Part shown: positions 12,100-22,258 of the stretch, in pieces
Layout of the letters: the number at the start of each line of letters is the position of its first letter
How positions within the stretch are numbered: the first letter of the stretch is position 1
Assembly (NCBI GenBank): GCA_004352715.1
Contig: SCFE01000022.1
Location: 1,946,810-2,010,809, forward strand
Direction of reading: 5' to 3'
DNA length: 64,000 bases
From: Hofstenia miamia
Lineage: Eukaryota > Xenacoelomorpha > Acoela
Notes under the pieces: generated by a model
The model's database searches: none
Seen by the model: the letters and a program-made list of their open reading frames with translations, nothing else
Told to the model about the DNA's origin: nothing
Made by a program: the position numbers and the translations under genes

Positions 12100-13688
12100 G
12101 TNNNNNNNNNNNNNNNNNNNNNNNNNNNNNNNNNNNNNNNNNNNNNNNNNNNNNNNNNNNNNNNNNNNNNNNNNNNNNNNNNNNNNNNNNNNNNNNNNNN
12201 NNNNNNNNNNNNNNNNNNNNNNNNNNNNNNNNNNNNNNTATATATATATATATATATCTTACACGAATATATTTTTTTATTAAATTGCATATGAACATTT
12301 TCCCGACTGACCTTATGTTTCAACTTAATCGCTTTAATCCCGTATTGATCCCTAACATACACCATCAACGCTAAATAAAAATCTTACTGAAAGCCTAAAA
12401 ATTTATGACCATTTTTATAAAAAAAGTATGCTGTGTATGTACTAATCAGTTTTTCAATTACTTGAAGCAGGATTTTCACATTTTTTTCTGCTCGCGACAC
12501 AGTTTTCATATTTTTTATATTCTTTTACATTCTCTTATTGTTTATTAAAGCTAATACACATATTCTTATTAACTGATTTTTGCATTTACATAAATTGCAT
12601 AATTTATTATTTAATGTTTGTATAAAGGTAGGACTATCAAGGCCATCGATCTCTTCAAAATCCCATTCTAATGAATCCGAAAAACAAACAAAGCCCCTTC
12701 AAAACGCATACAATTCATTAGATAAGAATTTAGTTGCTATCATTGAAAAAGAAATTTTGTTACCAACCGTAAATATAGGTTGGCGAGATATTGCAGGTCT
12801 TGATTATGTGAAAAAAATGGTGCAAGAAGTAGCAATCTGGCCAATTTTGCGTCCAGATATATTTTCAGGTTTACGTGGGCCACCTAAAGGAATTCTTCTT
12901 TTTGGTCCCCCTGGAACGGGGAAGACGTTAATTGGAAGATGCATTGCTTCGCAGAGTAATTCAACATTTTTTGCAACAAGTGCTGGGGCTCTTACATCAA
13001 AGTGGATAGGAGAAGGTGAAAAGTTAGTTCGTGCTTTGTTTGCTGTAGCTAAAGAAAAACAGCCTTCTGTAATTTTCCTTGATGAGGTATCTATTTTCAT
13101 ATTTCATACTTTCTAGTATTTTTCAGATTGATTCGCTGTTAACGCGTAGAAATGCAGATGAGCACGAATCTTCTCGGCGTTTAAAAACTGAGTTTCTTGT
13201 TCAGCTTGATGGCGCATCTTCCTCTGATAGTAATGATAGAATTTTAGTAGTTGGTGCAACAAATAGACCACAAGAATTAGATGAGGCTGTACGTAGACGA
13301 TTTAGTAAGCGACTGTATGTGCCCCTACCGGATTGTTCATCACGATGTACCTTGATTCGTAACCTTTCTAATACCTCGAAATGTTTCCTTACTGATGCTG
13401 AGGTTTGCTAGCATTATTATCCTTAACCAAACCTATTATTAGATTAATCTATTGGGAGAGGCAACAGATGGTTATTCAGGTGCCGATATCACATCTTTGT
13501 GCAAAGAAGCAGCTTTGGGTCCTATTAGATCAATTCAAAACAACATTTGTGAAATTGAACTGTCGCAAGTGCGGGATATATCTTATAATGACTTTCTTTC
13601 AGCATTATCAATTGTTAAATCCACTGTTTCACAATCTGATCTTATTGCGTATATTGAATGGAATAAATTATATGGCAGTGGAACATAA
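10836..13688 (+). CDS. FIGNL1: Fidgetin-like protein 1 (FIGNL1), AAA ATPase, 4 exons
   Basis: Exons 10836-11222, 12628-13086, 13127-13402 and 13443-13688, all joined in phase 0, encode 455 residues. Residues about 180-455 form an AAA module of the meiotic clade (fidgetin, spastin, katanin): GPPGTGKT Walker A at 222-229, FLDEID Walker B spanning the exon 2/3 junction, the [13 protein letters not shown] second region of homology with its arginine fingers, and [14 protein letters not shown] near the sensor-2 helix. WRDIAGL and [13 protein letters not shown] are typical of FIGNL1. In vertebrates FIGNL1 works in the nucleus, limiting RAD51 filaments during homologous recombination. The N-terminal 129 residues are poorly conserved; [16 protein letters not shown] may match the RAD51-binding neighbourhood. 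Human FIGNL1 is about 674 residues, so this model is short, and an exon may be hidden in or near the gap at 12102-12238. The start codon is the first in-frame ATG. Confidence 0.85.
11223..12627 (+). other. FIGNL1 intron 1 (contains an N gap)
   Basis: About 1.4 kb, AT-rich. It holds a (TA)n microsatellite interrupted by 137 Ns (12102-12238). The 3' splice site TATAAAG|GTAGGA has a weak pyrimidine tract. A missing exon here would explain the short protein. Confidence 0.55.
12068..12257. repeat. (TA)n microsatellite with N gap
   Basis: TA repeats on both sides of 137 Ns at 12102-12238. The gap is probably a collapsed or unassembled microsatellite. Confidence 0.9.
12628..13086 (+). CDS. FIGNL1: FIGNL1 exon 2 (Walker A, start of Walker B)
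   Basis: Encodes residues 130-282 of the model, including GPPGTGKT and ending at VIFLDE. The donor GATGAG|GTATCT splits the Walker B motif. Confidence 0.85.
13087..13126 (+). other. FIGNL1 intron 2, 40 bp
   Basis: GTATCT...TTTCAG, 40 bp exactly. Removing it restores LDE-IDSLL, so the boundaries are secure. Confidence 0.85.
13127..13402 (+). CDS. FIGNL1: FIGNL1 exon 3 (SRH, arginine fingers)
   Basis: Encodes residues 283-374: [44 protein letters not shown] and YVPLPD, all hallmarks of FIGNL1-type AAA cores. Confidence 0.9.
13403..13442 (+). other. FIGNL1 intron 3, 40 bp
   Basis: GTTTGC...TTATTAG, again exactly 40 bp. The pyrimidine tract is poor. Confidence 0.8.
13443..13688 (+). CDS. FIGNL1: FIGNL1 exon 4 (C-terminus)
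   Basis: Encodes the last 81 residues, with [20 protein letters not shown], and ends [12 protein letters not shown] before TAA, as expected for the family. Confidence 0.88.
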   Translation: MNLLGEATDGYSGADITSLCKEAALGPIRSIQNNICEIELSQVRDISYNDFLSALSIVKSTVSQSDLIAYIEWNKLYGSGT

Positions 13689-13735
13689 TTTGTGTTGTTT
13701 TATTGTTTTTAATAAATTTTTTTTAGTTTTAGCTA
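13689..13735 (+). promoter_or_regulatory. 47-bp intercistronic spacer with poly(A) signal and AG acceptor-like site
   Basis: Between the FIGNL1 stop and the next ATG lie AATAAA (about 13710), a run of T, and TTTTAG ending three bases before the ATG. This is the arrangement seen at operon junctions in trans-splicing animals: poly(A) signal, pyrimidines, then a splice acceptor. It leaves little room for an independent promoter. Confidence 0.5.
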
Positions 13736-14111
13736 ATGTCACGTCAATATTCGTCGAAAAGTTCAGGGGAAAATTTTGAGCAGCTTAAGAAGCAAGCAAT
13801 GAATCAGGGATCATCGAATCAAATACTTCCACCGTTTTGGATTCCAAATTCTTTATTTTCTTTTATGGGTGGGATCATTACTGCATACATTCTATTTAGA
13901 GGATTTAAAGGGCTTCTAAATTTATTCAAAGTATTTTTCTGCGGGAAGGCATTGTCAGGCGCTGTTAAGCTATCAAAAACAGGTAAATGGGCCATTGTTA
14001 CTGGTGGCACTGATGGTATTGGCAAAGCTTATGCTGAAGAACTTGCTGATGAAGGTCTGAATATCGTACTTATAAGTCGATCAATGGAAAAACTAGAAAC
14101 AGTTTCAAACG
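13736..14111 (+). CDS. HSD17B12: HSD17B12-like exon 1
   Basis: 125 codons plus 1 base: N-terminal membrane segment, then [20 protein letters not shown]. Donor AAACG|GTAATT. Confidence 0.9.
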
Positions 14112-17100
14112 GTAATTGTTTGTAAATTTAAGCATGTATATATGTACTACTATAATTAAGTTTACATTCAAAGGGAATTTGGATGCTAAAATTTGTTTTT
14201 ATTTTATTACTTAATTCAATTTTAACACGATTTTTTAGTGTATATATATATATAAATAAATGGAATTTCATAGAAATCGGTAATATTCTAAGCTTGATAA
14301 GTGCATCTTTATGTCCTCTTAATTAAATTATCCGCTTTATACATCTCTTTTGGCACTGCCCTAGTTTTTTAATTTCCTTTTCATTAGCATGCCGAACGGC
14401 AAATCCATAAATCAGTCCAGATAAAACAAAGGATTTATAAAGTACAGACTTAACATTATGTGCCGTAGAAAATGGTATATTTCTTTTAAGTAAGTATTTT
14501 TTCAATCTCGTTTCGATATTTGTAGACCAACTCATATTAGAAGTAAATATTATGCCAAGATCACTCATTAACTGAATTAGTTGCGCTTAAATCAAATTGT
14601 TCTAACCTTTGATGAAATAGTACTCTTCCCAAAGATAATATATTCAAATTTTTCAAGGTTAAATATCATTTTACTGTTAGTAGTTCATAGAAAAAGATTG
14701 TCTATGTCTTTGTTCAATAGCTCAAAAGAGAAGCTTGTAATCTTAACATCGTCAGCACACATATAACATATAGTATTGAGACAATAGTCAGGCAAGTTGT
14801 TTATAAATACCAAGAATAAAATCGGACCTAGTCAGGACCCTTGTGGTACTCCACTTGTTACTTTTTTAGTGGATGATGCACAATTGTTAGTAAGATAGCT
14901 TGCAAGAAGAAGACTTAGATATTTACCACCAATTCCAATTTCATGCTGTTTGTCAATTAGCAAGCCATGTGGCACTAAATCAAATGCTTACTAAAATCAA
15001 GGTATAGACTCGCTAAAGCAATATTCGCATCATTACAGCTATATATTTCTTCTGTATACCTTAATAATTGAGTAATAGTAGATCTATTCTCGCAGAAACC
15101 ATGTTGTTTGCTAGTTAACACACCTTTAATAATAGGCAGGAGCCCAGTAAACATAGAACTGTTGTAACGACGTCGTTTTTGTGGTGCATTGGCGTTTAAT
15201 AGGCGTTAAATTGTTTGTGTGGCGCTTATAGTGCGGATTAGTGGCGGTGTATAATTCCGTCTAGCAAAAAATATTTAAAAATATTAACAATTTTAGTATT
15301 ATGGCAATTTGAAGATAAATTTTTTGAAAACTGCATTTTTATTGATAGTTTGTCGTTTTATTGGGAAAAGACCTTGTTTTGTAATGTCGTTTTAGTGCAG
15401 TTATTTTGTCGTTCAGCGACGTCGTTACGACTGTTCTATATTTACTGGGGGTTCATTAGAAATGATCTTTTCAAATAATAAGTATAACTTTGGTAAAATT
15501 GAAATACATTTCTTGAATAAGTTATATATATGAATCTTGACAAATTAAGTTTATTTGGCTTTGATGCTGATTTCATCGAACTCTTCCATTGTCAAAATCA
15601 ACTCGTCTATTTCTTCTCCTGCTCTTGTCTCTAGTGGTGCTCCTCAAGGTTCTGTGTTTGCTGTTCTCTTCCTCTTCGTTGCTATCAACGACCTCCCTCA
15701 ATCTGTATTTCCTTTTCTGTATCTCCCCCTTCTGATCTTCCTCTTACTGTGAACTTTTCCTCTCATCATACTCATCTTGGAGTTCAACTTGCTGATAACT
15801 TAAATTGGTCTGGTCATGTGTCCTTCCGCAATGTTCCTTTTAATTTCATGGCTGCTGTGAAACTCTCTCTAGTCAAGTTCATTCCTCGTGCCATTCTTCT
15901 CTACGTTTCACCCTGTTGATAGCCTTCTCGTTCCTTGTTCCACCCTATGGAACGCTTTCAGAAGCGGGCTTTCAAATGGATCTCTCCCTTGCCATACAAA
16001 GACGCTCTGTTCAAATTCTCCACTCTCCCGCTGTCACTCTACTTCCATGCCTGTGATCTTCTCCTGTTCAATCGCTTGTAAATTGGACCTTGATCATTTT
16101 GATTTCATTAAGTTCTCTAATTCCCGCTCCACTCGCTCTGATGATGTTGTCACTTTCTCCATTCGTCGTTCCAATAAACATCGCACCCTTCACTCGTTTT
16201 TCAATCATGCTTGCATTGCTGCTAATTACATCTTGACTCTCAACCTTCTCTAACTTCGCCTACTCTTCCATATGCTCCTACTTTATCTCCTGTGACTGTC
16301 ATCGCATAATGGAAGTCATAATTACAAAGTTTAAATTGTAATATGTTTTATAGTATATTAGTTTCTTTAGGTATAATTTCAAATACTTACTATAGATAAT
16401 TTACAATCTTCTGACTGTTATGGGCAGTTTTCTTGCTCTGTTAAAATGTATATTTATAGATGAATGCAAGCGTAACTTCTTCACACTGCTACTCATAAAA
16501 TTATTAGAAGGCAAAGAAATGGATGTAAAGCTTCAAATATCAATATATCACATTTGAAGTAACATTTTATAGAATGAAATGAGATATTCGTAATCTCCTG
16601 AAGAATTATTGGAGAATGTTGAGATCATTTAGCCTCTTGTAGTAATCGGATCTAAATATAATCCAGAGCAAAACATTGTTTTGAAACTTTTCTAACAGTA
16701 ATATTTAGCCTTTAGAGGAGAGGCGTACAAGCGAATGGGAACATATAGGATAAATATAGTTTTTCTTAAGATTACTTCTGTTCTTTTGAAAGTTGGGATC
16801 GAGTATGCTTAGACCCAGTTGAAGTCTGAGGTCGGTGTATTCAGAAATCCTGAAGACCCTTAGGATTCTTGATGATTCTAAAGTTGAAGAAGATTGAGAC
16901 AATGTCAATATGTCATAAAAACATTGAATTAATAATTGTATTTAAGTTAGAAAGTGAAATATATTTTTGGTACAACATCACAATGATGTTGAGGTTCTTG
17001 GGATAGGATTGGGGAGACTGAGTGAAATTTGGTTTTCGATTGCCTTTCTTCACTTGATCCACTCCTCCGGGGATCTCATAGGAAGAAAGGCTGCTGTTTC

Positions 17101-20100
17101 TAATGTTTAAACAAATTGCCCACTAGCTTATATATATATACAGTGTGTCCCAGAAAATGGTTCCTCCAAATAATTATTAATTTACTAATCAATCAACTTG
17201 ACTTCCTGTCATCCAATGGTGGTTGACTAATAGCCTAATATGTTGTCTTGTCATGGTTGACAGTTGAGAGCACCAGTGTCACGGTTGGCTGCTGCACAGG
17301 GTAATTTTCGCAGTGTGTGATTTTCCCTGAAAACCAAAATTACAATAGCCACGTAGAGGTAAACCAGGCGTTGAAAGTGGTGCCTCTCCTATAAATAATG
17401 GGTATAAATACAGGTAGGTTGACTGCCCAGTGTCCAGTCTCAAGCATGCCTTACTTTACAAACCCTCAGCGTAGAATTTGTGTGCTTGAATTTGAAAAAA
17501 ATGGTCATAGGGGAGGTGAAGTTCAAAGACGATTCCGGGAAGAGTTTCCAGACAGAAACCCTCCTACAATCAGAGGTATCCGAAAGATGTACGACAAATT
17601 CCATGTCCATGCAACCTGTCACAACAGACACAAGGGCAACTCCGGCCGGCGAAGAACTGTTAGAACCCCAGAAAACATCGCTCATGTCAGGGAAGTGTTG
17701 GAAGAACAGCCGAGTTCATCTTGTCGTCGAAACGAAACAGATTTGTCCAAGTCATCATTCAATCGTATCGTAAAACACGAATTGAAGTGGCACCCCTACA
17801 GACTCCAAAGAAGACAAGCTCTCACAGAACAGCATGCCAACAGACGTTTACAGTTCTGCAACTGGTTTTCTGCTCGCCGACAAATCCTACCGTACCTCAT
17901 ATGCGGCGATGAAGCATCCTTCGCTTTAAATGGCAGAGTCAATACATGGAACTGCTATTATTACAGTGACAATCCTCCGGCAAATTTCGCATATGACACA
18001 CCATGCAACAAACGGGATAAGCTGACTGTGTGGGCAGGCTTGATCGGAGATGGAACCATGGTTGGTCCGTTTTTCATCGACGGAAATCTGAATGGGGAGA
18101 AATACCTCCAGTTAATCAATGATGTGATCGTCCCCGCATTGGTAAACAAACATTACGAAGTACAGAAAAATGGTGCGTTCAGGAGGCTTTGGTGGATGCA
18201 GGACGGCGCTCCCGCACATCAGTTGATTGCAGCCCGAGAGGCTCTTCATGGATACTTTAGAAATCGCACTATTGCATTAAGGCATGATATCAAGTGGCCA
18301 GCGTGTTCACCAGACCTCACAGCTTGTGACTTTTACCTATGGGGATACGTTAAATCATTAGTGTACAGAACTCCGCCGCTGAATCTCCAAGATCTCCGTC
18401 AGCGCATCATCGATACTATGGGACAAATACCTCCGGATACTATTAGAAACGCAATGGCTGAAATGCTTGTCCGAGCCGAGAAGTGCATCGCCAGGAATGG
18501 ATGGCACATCGAGGGACGCTCTTAAGGACGATAATGAACTATCTGTTTTGTAAAATGACAAACTGTCTCGTTTTATGTCTCATTAAGTTTATTTTGTTTT
18601 ATCTCCAGGATTAAAGGGAATTTTGTCTCGGATTTTGTAGTTCGTTGAAACTTGTGAATGAATTTGAAGTAAACTTATCAACCTTCATAATTATATCCAA
18701 ATTCCTGCATAATTATCTACTTAAGGGCCTTAATTAAACCAATTAAAATGGAGAAACCATTTTCTGGGACACACTGTATATATATGTATAATGAATATAT
18801 ATTGAAGATATCTCAAGAGCCCTTGTCCAAATGAAGTTAAAAATTTGAGATCATTTATAACTACTACTTTAGAAGAGCACTATTAAAAATTTGGACCTCT
18901 CTGTATATATTATTGCATTCATTTGAGCTTACATCTCTGACATTTGATCAAACTCTACGAAAAGTGATCGAAATTGTTAGATTTAAAGTTTTTTTCTCGG
19001 CCTGTACTTGTCAGAAATTGTTGCTTAATATATCATTCGAAAGCCCTATTTCCAATGCATCTAACTATGAAAACAGAATTTAAATACGTTTCAAACTCAT
19101 TGAGCTATAAGCGCCTAAAGTCAGTCAGTGCGTGATTTGATTTTTTAGGCAACTGCAAAAATTGTTCATCTAATAACTCCGGAACTTCTATGTATATCAA
19201 CTTGAAAATTTGCAAGCAATATCTATTTCTGATACGATTCAAGAATATTTTTTTTAAAATTAGATTTTTTCGTAATTAAGATTTAGCACAATATTGCTTA
19301 AATGAAAAAAGAATGGTCAAAAACGGCTATAAAACAGCATAGTAGGCAAAATGGGCAATTGTGTTACTAATGTTCCAGTCCGTGGATTTTGGAAGTTCAT
19401 AGCTATTCGAACGAGCCCAGATCGAATGGGATGGATTAAAAAAAGCGAAAAAAATTCGAATTTTTGCTCGAGTTGGCCTACTTTGGCCGCCTATAGCTCC
19501 GTCAGTTTTTATCCAATCTTAAAAATTGTTATATGAATAGATTGAGCATCGATCGACCTTTCTTATGCATATAATCTTTGCCGCACTTAAAAAATTTGCA
19601 AATAAAATGATTTTATTGATATTTTGTGCGTATTATACTAGTAATCTTTTTTTGATCCGGTCGGGGCGCGAGTCAGTGTTATACAGGTCGGGTCATTGTT
19701 GTTAGACTGGTCGGGTGGCGGGTCCTAAAAGTGAAACGTTCCTCGCCCTGGACCAAGTTACCGCAGGCGCGGCTTTTTGTAAAAGTGTCTTCCTCAAATA
19801 TTTTTTATGTTGATGTTTGCAAGTTTCATCCAAAAATTTAAGATCAGCAATGCATTAATTTGGACATTTAGAGGTTAAATTTTACAATGAAGTTTTCTCT
19901 TGGAGTTATTTTTGTTTAAATTTCCATTTTAGTTTAAGTTTTCTTTAAACAAATCTAGCCTAGAATCTTTCATTGACAATCTAGATGTTTATTTGATTTA
20001 CGGTGTCTGTTGTTATTTCGATTAGATCTCATTGTAAAAATATAATTATGATCAATATTTACTGTGAGAGACCTGATTGCCTCATCGAAATTATCTACAG

Positions 20101-21795
20101 ATTTGCATGGTTGTTTCTCTATTCGACTGCAACTAATTGGCAGGGTGCGCAATAAAAATAAATTAGAATTAAATTATATATATATATTGTGTATATTTAG
20201 AACTAAAGACAAGTTTCAAAGTTGATACAAAAATTATTGTGGCCGATTTTTCCAAGCGTGATATTTATGAAAATATTGCAGAAGAATTAAAAGATTTGGA
20301 TATTGGTGTTCTTGTGAATAATGTAGGAATTTCTTATCCGTATCCGGAATACTTCACATCCCTCGATGCTAGTTTCCATGAGAAGCTCTTAGTTGTTAAT
20401 TGTTATTCAGTTGTGAGAATGACTTCGATCGTTCTGCCTGGTATGATTGAACGAAAACGAGGTGTTATCATTAATGTTAGTTCAGCGAGTGGAACTTTTA
20501 CATCGCCTCTATTAGCTAGTTACAGTGCTTCTAAGGTATTCTTTGATTTCGTTGATTTTAAACCCCACTGCAGAAAATAGCATACTTATTGACCAATTTC
20601 ATACAAAGATCTTTAAATGAGGACTATGTCTGTAAATGTATGTCCGATGCTTGTTTTTAATTTCATCCTAGTTTCTTTTATTGATTGTTTAAATCTACTG
20701 TATTTTGTTTCGTATTTTTTATTATGTCTTCTAATTGGTCTTTTTTAATAATTTTTTGATATTTCCTAAGGTACATCTCTCAATTTGACCTCTTTACATA
20801 GTACATTCATTGTGTGATTGAAAAATTTCAAGATTTTGACATTTTGCTTACAGTTCATACCAAGGTCCTCAAATTGATACCATTCGAAATATCATCAGAT
20901 AACACTTCAAAAGACTAATTGCACATGAAAACACTATATCCTAAAAATAGCCAATTCCAAATGATTTTGGTTTGCTATGGATTAATAAACTTGTCATTCT
21001 ATGAATAAGTGCATAGTTATTCAATATTTGCACTCAATTCATCTGTTGATTTGTTTAAGTTACGTTAGAATTACTTTCCAATGTATACAATTCAATATTT
21101 CTAGTTGGTGTTATAATTGTAGAACTAAATTCTCTCACAGAACATTCAAGAATGCAATGCAGGAATTTTGCTTGCTTGACACAATATCTAGAATTTATCT
21201 TTTCCTCGTTGAATTATTTCTATGTTCTGTGTAATCATAAATGCTTTTTCATTTCCCAATCCGAATTTTTATATTTTGATTTAAGTTCTTCCGCAATCTA
21301 CAACACGACAAAATGTGTCTATTCTATCTATTGATTTATAAACTCAATGGGCTTATAAATACATGGGAATCTTTCCTTTATTGTTTTTGTTCAAATTTGT
21401 AAATAGTCTTCTATTGTGTTTACTACAGGATTATTATTTTCGAGTTATTAGGTATATTTTAGGCTTTTGTGGATTATCTTAGTCGCTCAATAAATCTTGA
21501 GCTTAAATATTCTAATCAAAATGTCATTGTTCAAAGCGTCACACCGTTTTATGTTACCACCAAATTATCCAAGATCCGCAAACCATCCTTTACTGTGCCC
21601 ACGCCCAGTATGTTTGTACAAGCTGCTCTTAACACCGTCGGAGTTTGGGACCACACTTACGGCTGTTTTGCTCATGAGCTCATGGGTGGCCTTATTTCTT
21701 TGCTTCCAACTCCCCTCCTAAGCTACATTGTTAACAATCAACATGTGACAATTCGCAGAAAATACCTCAAGAAGTATTCCAAGAAAGACGATTAA
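13736..21795 (+). CDS. HSD17B12: Very-long-chain 3-oxoacyl-CoA reductase / 17-beta-hydroxysteroid dehydrogenase 12-like, 3 exons
   Basis: Exons 13736-14111, 20201-20535 and 21463-21795 encode 347 residues of a short-chain dehydrogenase. TGGTDGIG (89-96) binds [18 protein letters not shown] (from 165) is the HSD17B3/12 form of the NAG motif, Ser219/220 in NVSSASG and Tyr233-Lys237 in YSASK are catalytic. [18 protein letters not shown] and [14 protein letters not shown] are typical of HSD17B12 (let-767, spidey), which reduces 3-ketoacyl-CoA in fatty-acid elongation at the ER. A hydrophobic stretch at about 36-70 should anchor it, and the C-terminal KKDD fits a KKxx ER-retrieval signal. The intact Tyr argues against the inactive HSDL1 paralogue. 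The N-terminus is some 30 residues longer than usual; Met22 is an alternative start. It lies 47 bp after FIGNL1 on the same strand. Confidence 0.9.
14323..15540 (-). mobile_element. LINE reverse transcriptase fragment (CR1/Jockey-like), interrupted by a MITE
   Basis: Read on the minus strand: [14 protein letters not shown], then (after a MITE at 15143-15449) [19 protein letters not shown], a decayed GVPQGS block near 14830, MCADDVKIT (the YADD catalytic block with Tyr replaced by Cys) near 14755, and the open block 14568-14323 with [19 protein letters not shown] and the [13 protein letters not shown] thumb region. The order is that of non-LTR reverse transcriptases. Stops and shifts make it inactive. 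It lies antisense within an intron of the HSD17B12-like gene. Confidence 0.8.
15143..15449. mobile_element. MITE with long terminal inverted repeats, nested in LINE
   Basis: Left end CCCAGTAAACATAGAACTG...AACGACGTCG and right end CGACGTCGTTACGACTGTTC...TTTACTGGG are inverted copies. Coding sequence of the LINE resumes on both sides, proving insertion into it. No coding capacity. The superfamily is uncertain because the target duplication is not clear. Confidence 0.75.
15555..16320 (+). mobile_element. LINE reverse transcriptase fragment, + strand, decayed
   Basis: [25 protein letters not shown] at 15620-15715 is the RT block around PQGS. Downstream, across frameshifts, come [16 protein letters not shown] and [14 protein letters not shown], the C-terminal thumb region of non-LTR RTs. 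The YADD block is missing, so an internal deletion is likely. It is a different family from the neighbouring minus-strand LINE. Confidence 0.7.
17141..17168 (+). repeat. Left terminal inverted repeat of DD41D element
   Basis: CAGTGTGTCCCAGAAAATGG, then TTCCTCCA; preceded by TA. Confidence 0.92.
17398..18525 (+). CDS. Tc1/mariner-type transposase, DD41D, intact
   Basis: 375 codons from the first ATG; Met17 (17446), in [16 protein letters not shown], is the likelier start by comparison with related proteins, giving 359 residues. Residues about 20-130 form helix-turn-helix DNA-binding domains of the DUF4817 type. The DDE/D nuclease follows: Asp171 in LICGDEASF, Asp269 in [10 protein letters not shown] and Asp311 in [13 protein letters not shown], with 41 residues between the last two. 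The C-terminus has the usual [12 protein letters not shown] segment. It would bind the inverted repeats and cut and paste the element into TA sites. No stops or frameshifts. The codon use is less AT-rich than the surroundings, consistent with a recent arrival. Confidence 0.92.
   Translation: MGINTGRLTAQCPVSSMPYFTNPQRRICVLEFEKNGHRGGEVQRRFREEFPDRNPPTIRGIRKMYDKFHVHATCHNRHKGNSGRRRTVRTPENIAHVREVLEEQPSSSCRRNETDLSKSSFNRIVKHELKWHPYRLQRRQALTEQHANRRLQFCNWFSARRQILPYLICGDEASFALNGRVNTWNCYYYSDNPPANFAYDTPCNKRDKLTVWAGLIGDGTMVGPFFIDGNLNGEKYLQLINDVIVPALVNKHYEVQKNGAFRRLWWMQDGAPAHQLIAAREALHGYFRNRTIALRHDIKWPACSPDLTACDFYLWGYVKSLVYRTPPLNLQDLRQRIIDTMGQIPPDTIRNAMAEMLVRAEKCIARNGWHIEGRS
18749..18776 (-). repeat. Right terminal inverted repeat of DD41D element
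   Basis: Reverse complement of the left repeat with one difference; followed by TATATA. Confidence 0.92.
20201..20535 (+). CDS. HSD17B12: HSD17B12-like exon 2 (catalytic Ser and YxxxK)
   Basis: Begins in phase 1, completing Glu126. Contains [25 protein letters not shown] and ends at YSASK|GTATTC. Confidence 0.92.
20536..21462 (+). other. HSD17B12-like intron 2
   Basis: 927 bp of AT-rich sequence, no feature seen. The acceptor TATTTTAG|GCTTTT is clean. Confidence 0.8.
21463..21795 (+). CDS. HSD17B12: HSD17B12-like exon 3 (C-terminus, KKDD)
   Basis: 110 codons and a stop: [32 protein letters not shown], ending [10 protein letters not shown]. Phase 0 join to exon 2. Confidence 0.92.
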   Translation, partial: AFVDYLSRSINLELKYSNQNVIVQSVTPFYVTTKLSKIRKPSFTVPTPSMFVQAALNTVGVWDHTYGCFAHELMGGLISLLPTPLLSYIVNNQHVTIRRKYLKKYSKKDD

Positions 21796-21898
21796 GTCGT
21801 TTAGTCTTCAAGTTATGCGTGTAAAATCGATTGTTTGTGGTTTTATCATAGCATATTATTTATGAGAACATTTTATACTTTATAGCTATATTATTCCA

Positions 21899-21904
21899 AA
21901 ATAA
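21899..21904 (+). terminator. Poly(A) signal AATAAA after HSD17B12-like gene
   Basis: AATAAA lies 104 bp past the stop codon, a normal 3' UTR length, in AT-rich sequence. No competing signal is closer. Confidence 0.6.
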
Positions 21905-22258
21905 AGTTTAAAATCTTTCTCTTCATTTAAAATCGAAGCAGTAACTTCATTCGGTAATGCTATTTCCAGTAGTTTTGAGGTCATTTTTTCATAGTATTTT
22001 TTTAAAATTTATATAGTAGTGGGATGTACAATTCAGGAAATAATGTATTTTATTGCATATTTAAATTACTTTTATCGTCCAATTTGAACTAAAATTCATT
22101 ATCAATCATTTTCTTTGATAAATTGATAACTAGGGCAACCCACCGTGAATAATGTCAAATGTATACAATCAGTTCTTAGAATTCGGTTATTTCTTAAAAA
22201 TTGGTTGCTGTTTTTCTCACCGATTTCATATATCTAAGAAATGCGCGCAATGATAAAC

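Larger units (their letters stand above)
17141..18776 (+). mobile_element. Complete Tc1/mariner-superfamily element (DD41D), 1636 bp
   Basis: 28-bp terminal inverted repeats (CAGTGTGTCCCAGAAAATGG..., one mismatch) lie at 17141-17168 and 18749-18776. TA flanks both ends, the usual target duplication of this superfamily, though the site is itself a (TA)n run. One uninterrupted transposase ORF lies between them. Everything needed for mobility seems present, so this insertion is young and possibly still active. Confidence 0.92.
14112..20200 (+). other. HSD17B12-like intron 1 (6.1 kb, transposon-rich)
   Basis: Contains two LINE fragments, a MITE and a DD41D Tc1/mariner element, listed separately. 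16321-17140 and 18779-20200 hold only AT-rich sequence with no gene seen; a GC-richer patch with GGTCGGG motifs lies at 19655-19780. The acceptor is TATTTAG|AACTAA. Confidence 0.8.

Noticed and set aside
12044-12368. ORFs running through the N gaps in TA repeats (also 36835-37113)
   Set aside because: Tyr-Ile repeats come from TATATA and the Xs from Ns; no coding meaning.
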